The notes under the pieces were generated by a model. The model was not told the DNA's origin, searched no databases, and saw only the letters and a program-made list of their open reading frames with translations. A stretch of DNA of 64,000 nt from Haloarcula taiwanensis. GTDB taxonomy: Archaea > Halobacteriota > Halobacteria > Halobacteriales > Haloarculaceae. Below, piece by piece: positions 32,224 through 40,215 of the stretch (the stretch's first letter is position 1; every line of letters begins with the position of its first letter). The position numbers and the translations under genes are program-made. The stretch spans positions 1,302,001-1,366,000 of the forward strand of contig CP019154.1 of assembly GCA_002844335.1 (NCBI GenBank). Direction: 5' to 3'.

Positions 32224-32964
32224 TTACGGTTGCCGGCTTGTTCTGGCCGCAAGCGCTGCCACCGCGGCGAGTGAAGCGAGAACCAGCGCTATCGGGAGTG
32301 ACCCGTTCGCGCCGGTCGTCGACTGCTCGCCGCCTGGCGCTGTGGTCCCTGCGGTACTCGGGGTACTGGCTGACCCGGCTGTGGACTCGCTGTCGGGTGA
32401 CGACGCGTCGGTCATGCCGGCCACTGTCTCCGTCGTCGCGCCCGGTGACACTGCGAGCGCTGTCGGCGCAGTCGTTGGCTCGACCGCGCCGCCCCCGTCG
32501 GCATCGATTTGGCTCGACGTGACGGTCAGCTGCGTCTCGCCGCCGTCGACGCCAGCGAGCTGGACCGTCGCGAGCGTCACGTCGCTGGCACCGGGCTCGA
32601 TCTGCCCGTCGAGATCAGCCGCCTCAAGCGTGATTGTCCCGCCGTCTGAACTAATGACGGGTTCAGTCGTGAGACCGAGGCTGGCCGGGTAACTCGCGTT
32701 TTCGAACTGGGCAACCGCGGGGTCGTCAACTGTGAGTTCGAGCTGGTAGCCGGCCAGTCCGTTCGGCGCGCTGGTGAGGACGACCGGTGCGGCCATCGTT
32801 TCACCGGCAGGGACGGAGTCGGTCTCGATGCTGATTGTCGGCGTGCTCTGCCCTGCAGCGAGCGCGGGGACCGCCCCTGCGAGGCAGACGAGCGCGACGA
32901 GTGCGAGCGGGATGCCAGCGGCTCGGACGCAACCGCGTATGGAATAAGTGGTGTCGTCGGTCAT
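32224..32964 (-). CDS. Cell-surface cohesin-like domain protein with C-terminal membrane anchor
   Basis: The 246-residue protein has a Sec-type signal (hydrophobic ~12-35, ending ALAAG), a beta-sandwich with the cohesin pattern (~38-165: 'TISIETDSVPAGETMAAPVV', 'LAGYQLELTVDDPAVAQFEN', 'ITLEAADLDGQIEPGASDVT'), a Ser/Thr/Gly-rich linker (~170-218) likely glycosylated, and a C-terminal helix 'LPIALVLASLAAVAALAART'. This is the layout of an envelope-anchored scaffold. The phosphatase gene 43 nt upstream encodes a dockerin, the known partner type of cohesins. Binding between them is inference. Confidence 0.75.
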   Translation of the reverse strand: MTDDTTYSIRGCVRAAGIPLALVALVCLAGAVPALAAGQSTPTISIETDSVPAGETMAAPVVLTSAPNGLAGYQLELTVDDPAVAQFENASYPASLGLTTEPVISSDGGTITLEAADLDGQIEPGASDVTLATVQLAGVDGGETQLTVTSSQIDADGGGAVEPTTAPTALAVSPGATTETVAGMTDASSPDSESTAGSASTPSTAGTTAPGGEQSTTGANGSLPIALVLASLAAVAALAARTSRQP

Positions 32965-33007
32965 TGTGTTGCTGTATCGAAAGATGGGGGGATCTCGGTT
33001 GCGGCCG

Positions 33008-35674
33008 TTAGTTGACCTCTTCGTAGAGCGCCGTCACGTCCGCGAAGTCGAGTTTGCCGTTCTCGTTGAAGTCGTACGCGCCGGTGTTCAGCTGGACGCT
33101 GTCGGAGTCCATGTTCGAGAACAGCACCTGCACGTCCTCGTAGTCGAGGCGGCCGTTGCCGTTGAGGTCCTCGAAATGCCCGTCGCCGTCCGGATCAGTC
33201 GGCGCGGCGTCGCCGACGACCGTCTGCGGGCCGCCCACGACGATACCGTTCCGAGCTTCTGCCTCGATGGCGTTGCCGCTCTCGTCGTCCATCTGCTCGA
33301 TAGAGACAGTCAGGTCTGTCGTGCCGCCGCCGTTGGCGCGGACGTCGAGCGTCGCGAGTTCCACGTCCATCGCGCCTGACTGGACGTTCGTGTTGACGTC
33401 GGCAACCCGGATTGTCGCCGACGAGCCGTCGTCGCTGATGGAACTCTCGGTGAGTCCGAGTGCGTCGGGGAATGAGACGCCGGTGATAGACGCGATTTCG
33501 GGGTTCGAGACGCTGACGGTCAGCCGAGCGCCGGAGAAGCCAGCGGGGAGCGACGAGGCAGTCAGCGAGACGGTGCCTGTCGACCCGCTGCCGACCGCGG
33601 CGGAGTTGGCGCTGACGACGACGTTGGGCTGGTAGACGTAGAGGCCGTCGTTCGGGTACGAGCGAGCGGGGCCGCCAAAGCCGTCCTCACAGCAGAGCAC
33701 GCGACCGTCCCGCATTGTGTAGACGTTGTCGATATTCCGGAGCGCGTCGTTCGCGTCTTCCGGAGAGTCGGTGAAGTCGGGACCGGTGATGACCGGTTCG
33801 AGCGTCGAGACGTTGTAGTCCGATTCCAGCACACCGCGGTAGACGACGCCGCCGTCGACGCGGTCAAGCTGGATATCGCCCTTGTCGTCCGCGAGCGCGT
33901 CGTTAAACTCCGAGATGCCGAAGTAGATGAAATCGCCGGGCTGGGAGTCGTCGACGCTGTCGACGCCCTCGGCCTTGTTGAACTCGATTGACGCGCCGAT
34001 TTCCTTGGCGGCCGCGCGGGTCTCCAGGAACGGGACGCGCCGGAGTTCTTCGTCGACGCCGTCAGGCCCATTTGCCTCGTACTGCTCGGCCCACTCGATG
34101 ATTTCCTCGTTCGAAATGTAGTTCTGGTTCCCGTTCTCGATGACTGCGAGGTCGGCCTGTTTGATCGTCTCCGCGGTGACCTCGTCGCCGTTCTCCCAGT
34201 CAGCGTGGGCGCTGAGGTAGTCGGCCTGGGTCACGTTGTCGTACTCGCTGACCCAGGACTCGACCTCGGCGTTGGTGGCGTGGCCGAGTTCGATCCATTC
34301 GATTTCCAGCGGGGTCTGTGCGGGGGAGTTCCGCTGGCCGGCCTCTGCGGCGTTGGCCGCGTCGTTGGTAATCTTGGGGGCGTACAGCGTTCCGGCGACA
34401 TCCATCGGGTCGTCGTACTCCGGAATCGGCTCGTCGGCGACGAACTTGTAGATGCCCTTGCTGTCGCCGTCGGAACAGCCGTAGACGGTCCGCTGGTCGC
34501 CTTCGATGTCGGGTGCCTCCCACGAAGCCCGCCCCATCACGTAGTACTTGACCGCCTCGGGTTCGTCGGCGGTCGGCTCACGGAAGTCGACGAAGTACCC
34601 GTACCGGTACGGGTTCGGGTACACGTCGTCAAGCAGCGTCGTCGCGAGGTTCTCGCCGTCGCCCTGGTCGTCGCGCTCCGCCCCGAGGTAGTACGCGAGG
34701 AACTCGACGCCGGTGAGCGCCCATGAGCCCTGTGCATAGAAGTTCTCGTCGAGGTCGCCGCTCTCGGCGTAGGACTCGATTGCGCCGGAAATCTCACTTG
34801 GGTTCGGCCGGTTCCAGAACTGACACCCGCCAATGAGTCCTTCGCCTGTCCCAGCCTCGACGATGTCGCTCACCGTCGCCGTCAGACTGACGCGGGGATG
34901 TGCGTAGTTCTCCTCGGCGGAAATCATCGTCCCCCACGGACTGAGGTCACCGTAACAGTTGATCCGCGTCCCGCCGTGTTCGCGGAGTGATTCAGTGTTC
35001 GTGAGGTTCATCGCGTTCTCGGTGTCCGCGCTCCACTCGCCGTTCTCGTCCTGGCTGAGCGGGATCCGCGAGACGCATCCGGGGCTGTTCTCCCAGTTGG
35101 TGAACAGGTACCCCTCGGTCCCCTCGTCGTTGCTCGGGACGAACTGATTGCAGTCGGGGTTCGTCGCCGCGCCGCCGTACTGTGTGCCCGCGAAGTTCTC
35201 CTGTGTGATGTCTGTCCCGTCGGGCGTCTGGACCACGCCGAGGCGCGCCTCGCCGCCGTTGATAGGTTCGCGGCCCTGGACGAGGATTTCGTAGTCGCCG
35301 GCCGCGGACCGGACCTGTCGCTGTTTCTCCTCGGTGTCCGGAATCCCCACTTCCGGGAAGTCGTCGTTGCTCCCGTCGAACTCGAACTGGAAGCCGCTGA
35401 AATAGCCCACTGCGGCTCGTCCGAACGGTTCGGGATTCTCCCCTTCCGGGTGCTGGAGGCTGTAGAGGAGCGAGCCGTCTTCGAAGACGAACGGCCCGGT
35501 CACCTCCGCGCCAAACGCTGTCGTCGAGAATCGCTTGAGACTCCCGGCGACGCTCGGAGCGCCCGGTGTGTCTGTTTCTTCGACCTCTTCCCCGCTTGCC
35601 ACGCCGATGACGCTGGCCCCAAGTGCAGCAGCCACCGATTGTGAAAGTACCTGCCGTCGAGTGAAATCGACCAT
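33008..35674 (-). CDS. Tat-exported PhoX-like (DUF839) phosphatase with C-terminal cohesin-like and dockerin modules
   Basis: The 888-residue protein begins with a Tat signal (DFTRRQVLSQSVAAALGAS). Residues ~40-680 resemble PhoX/DUF839 alkaline phosphatases, which are Ca/Fe-dependent and Tat-exported ('RINCYGDLSPWGTMISAEEN', 'MGRASWEAPDIEGDQRTVYG', 'VLCCEDGFGGPARSYPNDG'). Then ~690-820 is a cohesin-like beta-sandwich ('LPAGFSGARLTVSVSNPEIA'), and ~825-888 a type I dockerin with two Ca loops: 'DLNGNGRLDYEDVQVLFSN' and 'DFNENGKLDFADVTALYEEV'. It likely releases phosphate from organic esters outside the cell. It heads a probable operon; a TATA box is at ~35709-35718 and an inverted repeat lies upstream. 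Confidence 0.85.
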   Translation of the reverse strand: MVDFTRRQVLSQSVAAALGASVIGVASGEEVEETDTPGAPSVAGSLKRFSTTAFGAEVTGPFVFEDGSLLYSLQHPEGENPEPFGRAAVGYFSGFQFEFDGSNDDFPEVGIPDTEEKQRQVRSAAGDYEILVQGREPINGGEARLGVVQTPDGTDITQENFAGTQYGGAATNPDCNQFVPSNDEGTEGYLFTNWENSPGCVSRIPLSQDENGEWSADTENAMNLTNTESLREHGGTRINCYGDLSPWGTMISAEENYAHPRVSLTATVSDIVEAGTGEGLIGGCQFWNRPNPSEISGAIESYAESGDLDENFYAQGSWALTGVEFLAYYLGAERDDQGDGENLATTLLDDVYPNPYRYGYFVDFREPTADEPEAVKYYVMGRASWEAPDIEGDQRTVYGCSDGDSKGIYKFVADEPIPEYDDPMDVAGTLYAPKITNDAANAAEAGQRNSPAQTPLEIEWIELGHATNAEVESWVSEYDNVTQADYLSAHADWENGDEVTAETIKQADLAVIENGNQNYISNEEIIEWAEQYEANGPDGVDEELRRVPFLETRAAAKEIGASIEFNKAEGVDSVDDSQPGDFIYFGISEFNDALADDKGDIQLDRVDGGVVYRGVLESDYNVSTLEPVITGPDFTDSPEDANDALRNIDNVYTMRDGRVLCCEDGFGGPARSYPNDGLYVYQPNVVVSANSAAVGSGSTGTVSLTASSLPAGFSGARLTVSVSNPEIASITGVSFPDALGLTESSISDDGSSATIRVADVNTNVQSGAMDVELATLDVRANGGGTTDLTVSIEQMDDESGNAIEAEARNGIVVGGPQTVVGDAAPTDPDGDGHFEDLNGNGRLDYEDVQVLFSNMDSDSVQLNTGAYDFNENGKLDFADVTALYEEVN

Positions 35675-35708
35675 GCGAGTGAGGAGTAGCAGTGATTATT
35701 AAAGCAAG

Positions 35709-35718
35709 TTTATAATAT
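35709..35718 (-). promoter_or_regulatory. TATA box of the PhoX-like gene
   Basis: On the minus strand AATATTATAAAC sits 35-45 nt before the ATG at 35674, leaving a short leader. The surrounding sequence is unusually AT-rich. Confidence 0.45.
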
Positions 35719-35742
35719 TTGTATGATGTTTCTGGAGTAATC

Positions 35743-35791
35743 TTGTGATACCTGTCCGACACATACCTCTATTCTGACGGACATATCACAA
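35743..35791. promoter_or_regulatory. Long inverted repeat upstream of the phosphatase promoter
   Basis: TTGTGATA-CC-TGTCCG (35743-35758) is mirrored by CGGACA-TATCACAA (35778-35791), 14 paired bases with a two-base bulge and a 19-nt spacer. It lies ~25 bp upstream of the TATA box, where archaeal activators commonly bind. A phosphate-responsive regulator is an attractive candidate, but the site is not matched to any known consensus. Confidence 0.55.
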
Positions 35792-35955
35792 ATACTGCTA
35801 TTTTTGCGGGATGTGTACCGAATGGTTCCGATGACGGTCCCTCACGAGTCGATTCGTAATCACCTACTTACCAGTGAGCAAACTGAATAGTCGACGCGTG
35901 CATTATTTCACACTGTCAGGTTACAAGTAATACGGGCAGTCGCCGTAGCCCGCGG

Positions 35956-36243
35956 CTACATTCCCATGTCGGCGGCCGGGTCGGGAATCGGCAGCGCGTT
36001 CGGCGACACGCCGAGCAGTTCCGCCGCGTGGTCGAGCGCCATGTCGAAGCCGTAGTACCGCTCCAGTTCGTCGCCGTCGGCGGTCGGCCGGACCTTCAGC
36101 ATCGCGTACCCCTCGATATTCTGTGCGACCGCGGCGCTCCCGGAGTCGCTTTCGAAGGTCAACAGCCGTTCCTCGTCTGTCTCTCGATATGTGGCCGTGA
36201 TGCCGTCGGCCGACGCCTCGACGGGGAGTTCGGAGTCGGTCAT
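35956..36243 (-). CDS. Haloarchaeal conserved hypothetical protein, 95 aa
   Basis: The product (MTDSELPVEASADGITATY start) is a small acidic soluble protein with the pieces 'ERLLTFESDSGSAAVAQNIE', 'YAMLKVRPTADGDELERYYG' and a C-terminal 'ALPIPDPAADMGM'. I believe similar proteins are widespread in haloarchaea but know no function. It is divergent from the PadR-like regulator 82 bp away. ATG 36243 is preferred because the longer frame would include the divergent promoter region. Confidence 0.65.
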   Translation of the reverse strand: MTDSELPVEASADGITATYRETDEERLLTFESDSGSAAVAQNIEGYAMLKVRPTADGDELERYYGFDMALDHAAELLGVSPNALPIPDPAADMGM

Positions 36244-36325
36244 CGCCGGTCCTATGGCGTGGAGGTATGCGAACCTGGCGGTTCGAAACCGCAAACGCGA
36301 AGCGAGCGGGCCGCCAGGGACACCC

Positions 36326-36616
36326 ATGGCGAAGTGGCTCCAGAGCGGCCGCCGGCGCGACATGTGTGTCCTGCTGGCCGCCGCAGCGGACGGGGAACTC
36401 TCCGGCCAACGGCTGAAGACGCGGCTCGAACGCCGCTACGACACGCGAATCGAACCCAAGAGCTTCTACGGCGCGCTCGAAGCGCTGGAGTCGGCCGGGT
36501 TCGTCAACCACCGCGAGGACGGCATCGCCGACAAGTACTCGCTGACCGACGCCGGCGAGCGGCGGCTTCGGGACCAGTTCGAATGGATGCAGGCGGCGCT
36601 CGGCGAGGACAGTTGA
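36326..36616 (+). CDS. PadR-like winged-helix transcriptional regulator
   Basis: The 96-residue protein is a single winged helix: 'DMCVLLAAAADGELSGQRLK', recognition helix region 'TRIEPKSFYGALEALESAGF' and wing 'VNHREDGIADKYSLTDAGER'. This order matches PadR-type regulators without the C-terminal dimerisation domain. It may regulate the divergent gene and itself; no effector is suggested. Confidence 0.85.
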   Translation: MAKWLQSGRRRDMCVLLAAAADGELSGQRLKTRLERRYDTRIEPKSFYGALEALESAGFVNHREDGIADKYSLTDAGERRLRDQFEWMQAALGEDS

Positions 36617-36706
36617 TGCCGCTGCTCGTCGGCTCCCGACGACTTTCGCTACGCCGGCACTGATCGATGGGGTATCCTTTTGTGAGCGGTCCCATAGAAC
36701 ACGGAT

Positions 36707-36961
36707 ATGTCCCTGTCCCGCTCGCTCTTCCTGGCAGGTCTGGACGCCCTCCCGTTTGCGGCACTCGCCAGCATCGCAACGTACGTCTTCGCACGCACAG
36801 CTATCCAGCCGTCAGCAGTCGTCGGGATGCTCGCCGCAACGGTCGGCGTGGCGGTACTCCTCGCGCTGGGAACCATCAGCGCGAATCGGTATCGTGCGAA
36901 CGGAAAATCGTTCTACTTCACGCGCGCGGTCGTCGTCGAAGGACTCCTCTCGATTCCCTAA
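36707..36961 (+). CDS. Small two-helix membrane protein, 84 aa
   Basis: The product has two hydrophobic helices ('LAGLDALPFAALASIATYVF' and 'VVGMLAATVGVAVLLALGTI') and a basic C-terminal part 'NRYRANGKSFYFTRAVVVEG'. Codon use is typical. Its TAA overlaps the convergent stop of the acyl-CoA dehydrogenase gene (CTAA). No function recognised. Confidence 0.6.
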   Translation: MSLSRSLFLAGLDALPFAALASIATYVFARTAIQPSAVVGMLAATVGVAVLLALGTISANRYRANGKSFYFTRAVVVEGLLSIP

Positions 36962-38106
36962 TCGAGAAGTTCGCTGGCAATGGTATTGCGGAGGACCTCG
37001 CTGGTCCCCTCGTAGATCTCGTTGAGTTTGGCGTCGCGGTAGAACCGCTCGGCCGGGAAGTCCTTCGTGTAGCCGTAGCCGCCGTGGACCTGAATGCCCT
37101 CGTTGGCCACTTCCCGGGACACCTCTGAGGCGTACAGTTTGGCTTGGGCGGCCTCCTTGACGAACGACTCGCCGGCCATCTTCTTATCAGCCGCCTGGTG
37201 CATCAACAGGCGGGCCGCTTGCGTCTTCGTGTCCATGTCTGCGAGCTTGTGCTGGATAGCCTGGAAGTCGCTGATCGGCTGGTCGAACTGTTCACGGTCC
37301 TGGGCGTATTTCAACGCCTCGTCCAGCGCAGCCTGTGCGATGCCGACGCCGCGGGCCGCGATGGTGATGCGCCCGCCGTTGAGCGTCTTGAGCGCGTGGA
37401 CGAACCCACGGCCCTCCTCGCCGAGTCGGCGGTCGGCGGGGATTCGCATGTCGTCGAACCGCAGTTCGGCGGTCGGACAGCCCTTGTCGCCGAGTTTGTG
37501 CTCGGTCCCTTCGACGATGAAGCCGTCGTCCTCCTCGGGGCGAACGATGAACGAGGAGATGCCCTTGTTGCCGGCCTCGGGGTCGGTCTTTGCGAACAGG
37601 ACCACGGTGTCGGCAACGGAGCCGTTGGAAATCCAGAGTTTGCCGCCGTTGACCAGATAGGCGTCACCGCCGTCGACCGGTTCGGCGGTGGTGTCCATCG
37701 CCGGCACGTCACTGCCCGCACCCGCTTCGGACAGGGCGAACGCGCCGATTTCCTCGCCCGCTGCCAGCGGCGTGAGGTAGGTCTCTTTCTGGGCCTCGTT
37801 CCCGAACTCGTAGATCATATTGCAGGCCAGCGAGATGTGTGCGGCGACGATTGTGCCCAGTCCGCCGCTCCCCCGCGAGATCTCTTCGAGGGCCATGGCG
37901 TAGCTGTGGTAGTCCAGTTCGGCCCCGCCGTATGCCTCCGGAATCGGCATCCCCATCAGGCCGAGGTCGGCCATTTCGTCGACGAGGTCCCACGGGAACT
38001 CATCGGTTTCGTCAATCTCCGCTGCCCGCGGCTTGACTTCCTCGTCGACGAAGTCCGCGACCATATCCTGTATCTGGCGTTGTTCCTGTGTGGGGCTAAA
38101 GTCCAT
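36958..38106 (-). CDS. acd: Acyl-CoA dehydrogenase
   Basis: The 382-residue FAD enzyme introduces the alpha-beta double bond of acyl-CoA. Signatures: 'GAFALSEAGAGSDVPAMDTT' (FAD/substrate loop), 'GNKGISSFIVRPEEDDGFIV', 'ALDEALKYAQDREQFDQPIS', and the C-terminal 'GIQVHGGYGYTKDFPAERFY' followed by 'LNEIYEGTSEVLRN', with the catalytic Glu in YEGT. It follows the 3-hydroxyacyl-CoA dehydrogenase gene by 95 nt on the same strand. A second acyl-CoA dehydrogenase is at 46776. Chain-length preference cannot be told. Confidence 0.94.
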   Translation of the reverse strand: MDFSPTQEQRQIQDMVADFVDEEVKPRAAEIDETDEFPWDLVDEMADLGLMGMPIPEAYGGAELDYHSYAMALEEISRGSGGLGTIVAAHISLACNMIYEFGNEAQKETYLTPLAAGEEIGAFALSEAGAGSDVPAMDTTAEPVDGGDAYLVNGGKLWISNGSVADTVVLFAKTDPEAGNKGISSFIVRPEEDDGFIVEGTEHKLGDKGCPTAELRFDDMRIPADRRLGEEGRGFVHALKTLNGGRITIAARGVGIAQAALDEALKYAQDREQFDQPISDFQAIQHKLADMDTKTQAARLLMHQAADKKMAGESFVKEAAQAKLYASEVSREVANEGIQVHGGYGYTKDFPAERFYRDAKLNEIYEGTSEVLRNTIASELLD

Positions 38107-38201
38107 GATAGATTCTAACGCTGGTTGGGTCTTTACTGTTGGCCAACGCGCGGCCCGTTGCCGGGTATTGTACTCTGTCGGTATTTGTCACCGCGGGTCT
38201 G

Positions 38202-39059
38202 TCAGTCGTAGTCGTAGAAGCCCCTGCCGGACTTTTTCCCGAGGTCGCCGGCCGCGACTTTGCGTTTGAGCAGGTAGGCTGGCTTGTAGCGGTCACCCAG
38301 CTCCTCGTACAGCGTTTCAGAGGCGTCGAGGACCACGTCGAGGCCGATGTGGTCGGCCAGTTCGAGCGGCCCCATCGGAACATTCGTCCCCAGCGTCAGC
38401 CCGCGGTCGATGTCTGCCTTATCGGCGACCCCCTCGTCGTAGGCCCGGATGCCCTCGTTTATCCAGGGCATCAACACGCGGTTGACGACGAAGCCGGGCT
38501 TGTCGTCAGCTTCCCAGGTCTCCTTGCCGATGTCGTGAGCGAACTCCCGACCGAGCGTCACCGTCTCGTCGCTGGTGTGCTCGCCGACGACGAGTTCGAC
38601 GCCTTTCATCACCGGGACGGGGTTCATGAAGTGTAGTCCAAGGACCTGTTCGGGCCGGTCGGTGGCGCTGGCGATGGTCGTAATCGAGAGCGTACTCGTG
38701 TTGCTGGCAAGCACCGTGTCCGGTCCGCAGATCTCGTCGAGGTCCTCGAACACAGACTGCTTGATGTCCATATCTTCCGTGACAGCCTCGACGACGAGGT
38801 CGGCGTCCGCGAGGACGTCCATCTCAGTGGTGCCGGTGATGCGGGCTGTCGCCGCCTCCGCCTCCTGTTCTGTCACTGTATCGCGCGCAACGAGTGTCTC
38901 AAAGCTCGACTGAATCTCCTCGAACCCGGCGGCGACTAGTTCTTCTGTCACATCGCGCATGACGACATCGTAGCCGGCCGTCGCGGCGACCTGAGCGATG
39001 CCGTTACCCATCGTTCCAGCGCCGACGACGCCGACGGTGTCGACTGTTTCGAGATGCAT
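38202..39059 (-). CDS. hbd: 3-hydroxyacyl-CoA (3-hydroxybutyryl-CoA) dehydrogenase
   Basis: The 285-residue enzyme oxidises 3-hydroxyacyl-CoA with NAD. The Rossmann domain begins 'VGVVGAGTMGNGIAQVAATA' (GxGxxG). Catalytic elements include 'VLASNTSTLSITTIASATDR', 'LGLHFMNPVPVMKGVELVVG' (catalytic His in LHFMNP) and 'DKPGFVVNRVLMPWINEGI'. The C-terminal domain ends 'KKSGRGFYDYD'. Grouped with acyl-CoA dehydrogenase, it indicates beta-oxidation or polyhydroxyalkanoate metabolism. Confidence 0.94.
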   Translation of the reverse strand: MHLETVDTVGVVGAGTMGNGIAQVAATAGYDVVMRDVTEELVAAGFEEIQSSFETLVARDTVTEQEAEAATARITGTTEMDVLADADLVVEAVTEDMDIKQSVFEDLDEICGPDTVLASNTSTLSITTIASATDRPEQVLGLHFMNPVPVMKGVELVVGEHTSDETVTLGREFAHDIGKETWEADDKPGFVVNRVLMPWINEGIRAYDEGVADKADIDRGLTLGTNVPMGPLELADHIGLDVVLDASETLYEELGDRYKPAYLLKRKVAAGDLGKKSGRGFYDYD

Positions 39060-39213
39060 ACCCGCGCCTTCGGCCGGCGGTCGTGTAAGTCTGCCGACGG
39101 TATCACCTCATCACGAGACCGGAAATCTACCGAGGGAATCAGTCACAGACTTAGCGGCAAGCACTGCCTCGCGGCGGAATATTCACTCGAAATGTAGTAA
39201 ATGTCAGCAAAAA

Positions 39214-39223
39214 GATACTTATG
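39214..39223 (+). promoter_or_regulatory. TATA-like element upstream of the leader ORF and fbp
   Basis: GATACTTATG is centred ~28 nt before ATG 39247. No TATA-like sequence is found 25-30 nt before the fbp ATG at 39329, so transcription probably begins near 39245 and includes an ~85-nt region before fbp. Confidence 0.4.
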
Positions 39224-39246
39224 ATGTGCCAGAGAACGAACTTGTG

Positions 39247-39336
39247 ATGAGAGACCCTGCGGGCAGCAGGCTCGGAGAAAAATTCGACTGGTCACCGGAT
39301 GGCCAGTCTCTGCCCCTACATCTGACAAATGAGTAA
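39247..39336 (+). CDS. Possible 29-aa leader peptide overlapping the fbp start
   Basis: ATG 39247 opens a 29-codon frame (starts MRDPAGSRLGEKFDW, ends HLTNE) whose TAA (39334-39336) lies just inside fbp, overlapping its first codons in another frame. The ATG sits where a leaderless transcript from the upstream TATA-like element would begin. fbp itself has no Shine-Dalgarno, so its translation could depend on reinitiation after this ORF. A small hairpin CCTGC/GCAGG (39256-39270) falls within the leader. Coding status is unproven. Confidence 0.35.
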   Translation: MRDPAGSRLGEKFDWSPDGQSLPLHLTNE

Positions 39337-40204
39337 GTCACTCGACATCTCGACCACCGAAGCCGAGCAGACTGTCACGGAAGTCATCGACACCATCGCC
39401 GCGACGACACCGGACGTCCGCCGCGCTGTTGCCGACTACCGTGGCCAGAGCAACTCCGTCAACCCCACCGGCGACGACCAGCTCGCGGCTGACCTGCGCG
39501 CCGACGAACTGTTCGAGCAGCGGGTGCTGGGCATCGACGGCGTCGCCTCTTACGCCAGCGAAGAACGCGCGGACGTGAAAACGACAGACGGTCGCCTCCA
39601 CGTCGCGATGGACCCCCTCGACGGGTCGAGCAACCTCGAACCCAACAGCGGGATGGGGACGATCTTCGGCGTCTACAGCGAGCAGCCGCCGACGGTCGGC
39701 ACCAATCTGCTCGCCGCCGGGTTCGTCATCTACGGCCCCATCACCTCGATGGTCGTCGCTCGGGACGGCAGCGTCCGCGAGTACATCCTCGAAGACGGCG
39801 ACAAGCGGGTCGTCGACGACGACGTGACGGTTCCGGAGGACCCCACGGTCTTCGGGTTCGGCGGCGGCGTCGACGCCTGGACCGACGAATTTGAATCCTA
39901 CGCCGAGGACATCCGCCACGAACTGAAACTCCGCTACGGCGGGGCGATGGTCGCGGATATCAATCAGGTGCTCACCTACGGCGGCATCTTCTCGTATCCC
40001 GCACTGGAGTCACGCCCCGAGGGGAAACTTCGAGTCCAGTTCGAGGGCCACCCGATGGCCTACATCCTTGAGTCGGCCGGCGGGCGGTCTTCCGACGGCG
40101 ACCAGTCACTGCTCGAAATCGAACCCGACGAGCTACACGAGCGGACGCCGCTGTATCTCGGAAACGACGACCTGATCGACCGGCTCGAAGCGAATATCGA
40201 CTGA
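39329..40204 (+). CDS. fbp: Fructose-1,6-bisphosphatase class I
   Basis: The 291-residue enzyme hydrolyses fructose-1,6-bisphosphate in gluconeogenesis. The metal-binding/catalytic signature 'HVAMDPLDGSSNLEPNSGMG' is intact, with upstream 'VASYASEERADV' (Glu ligands) and downstream 'LRYGGAMVADINQVLTYGGI' and 'GKLRVQFEGHPMAYILESAG'. Length is slightly short but typical of haloarchaeal class I enzymes. It is divergent from hbd across a 270-bp region that holds the putative leader ORF. Confidence 0.93.
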   Translation: MSKSLDISTTEAEQTVTEVIDTIAATTPDVRRAVADYRGQSNSVNPTGDDQLAADLRADELFEQRVLGIDGVASYASEERADVKTTDGRLHVAMDPLDGSSNLEPNSGMGTIFGVYSEQPPTVGTNLLAAGFVIYGPITSMVVARDGSVREYILEDGDKRVVDDDVTVPEDPTVFGFGGGVDAWTDEFESYAEDIRHELKLRYGGAMVADINQVLTYGGIFSYPALESRPEGKLRVQFEGHPMAYILESAGGRSSDGDQSLLEIEPDELHERTPLYLGNDDLIDRLEANID

Positions 40205-40215
40205 CGCCCTGTCAG

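Noticed and set aside
35675-35955. AT-rich region as possible replication origin
   Set aside because: No orc1/cdc6 gene or repeated ORB element is nearby; the AT-richness and repeat are better explained as a regulated promoter.
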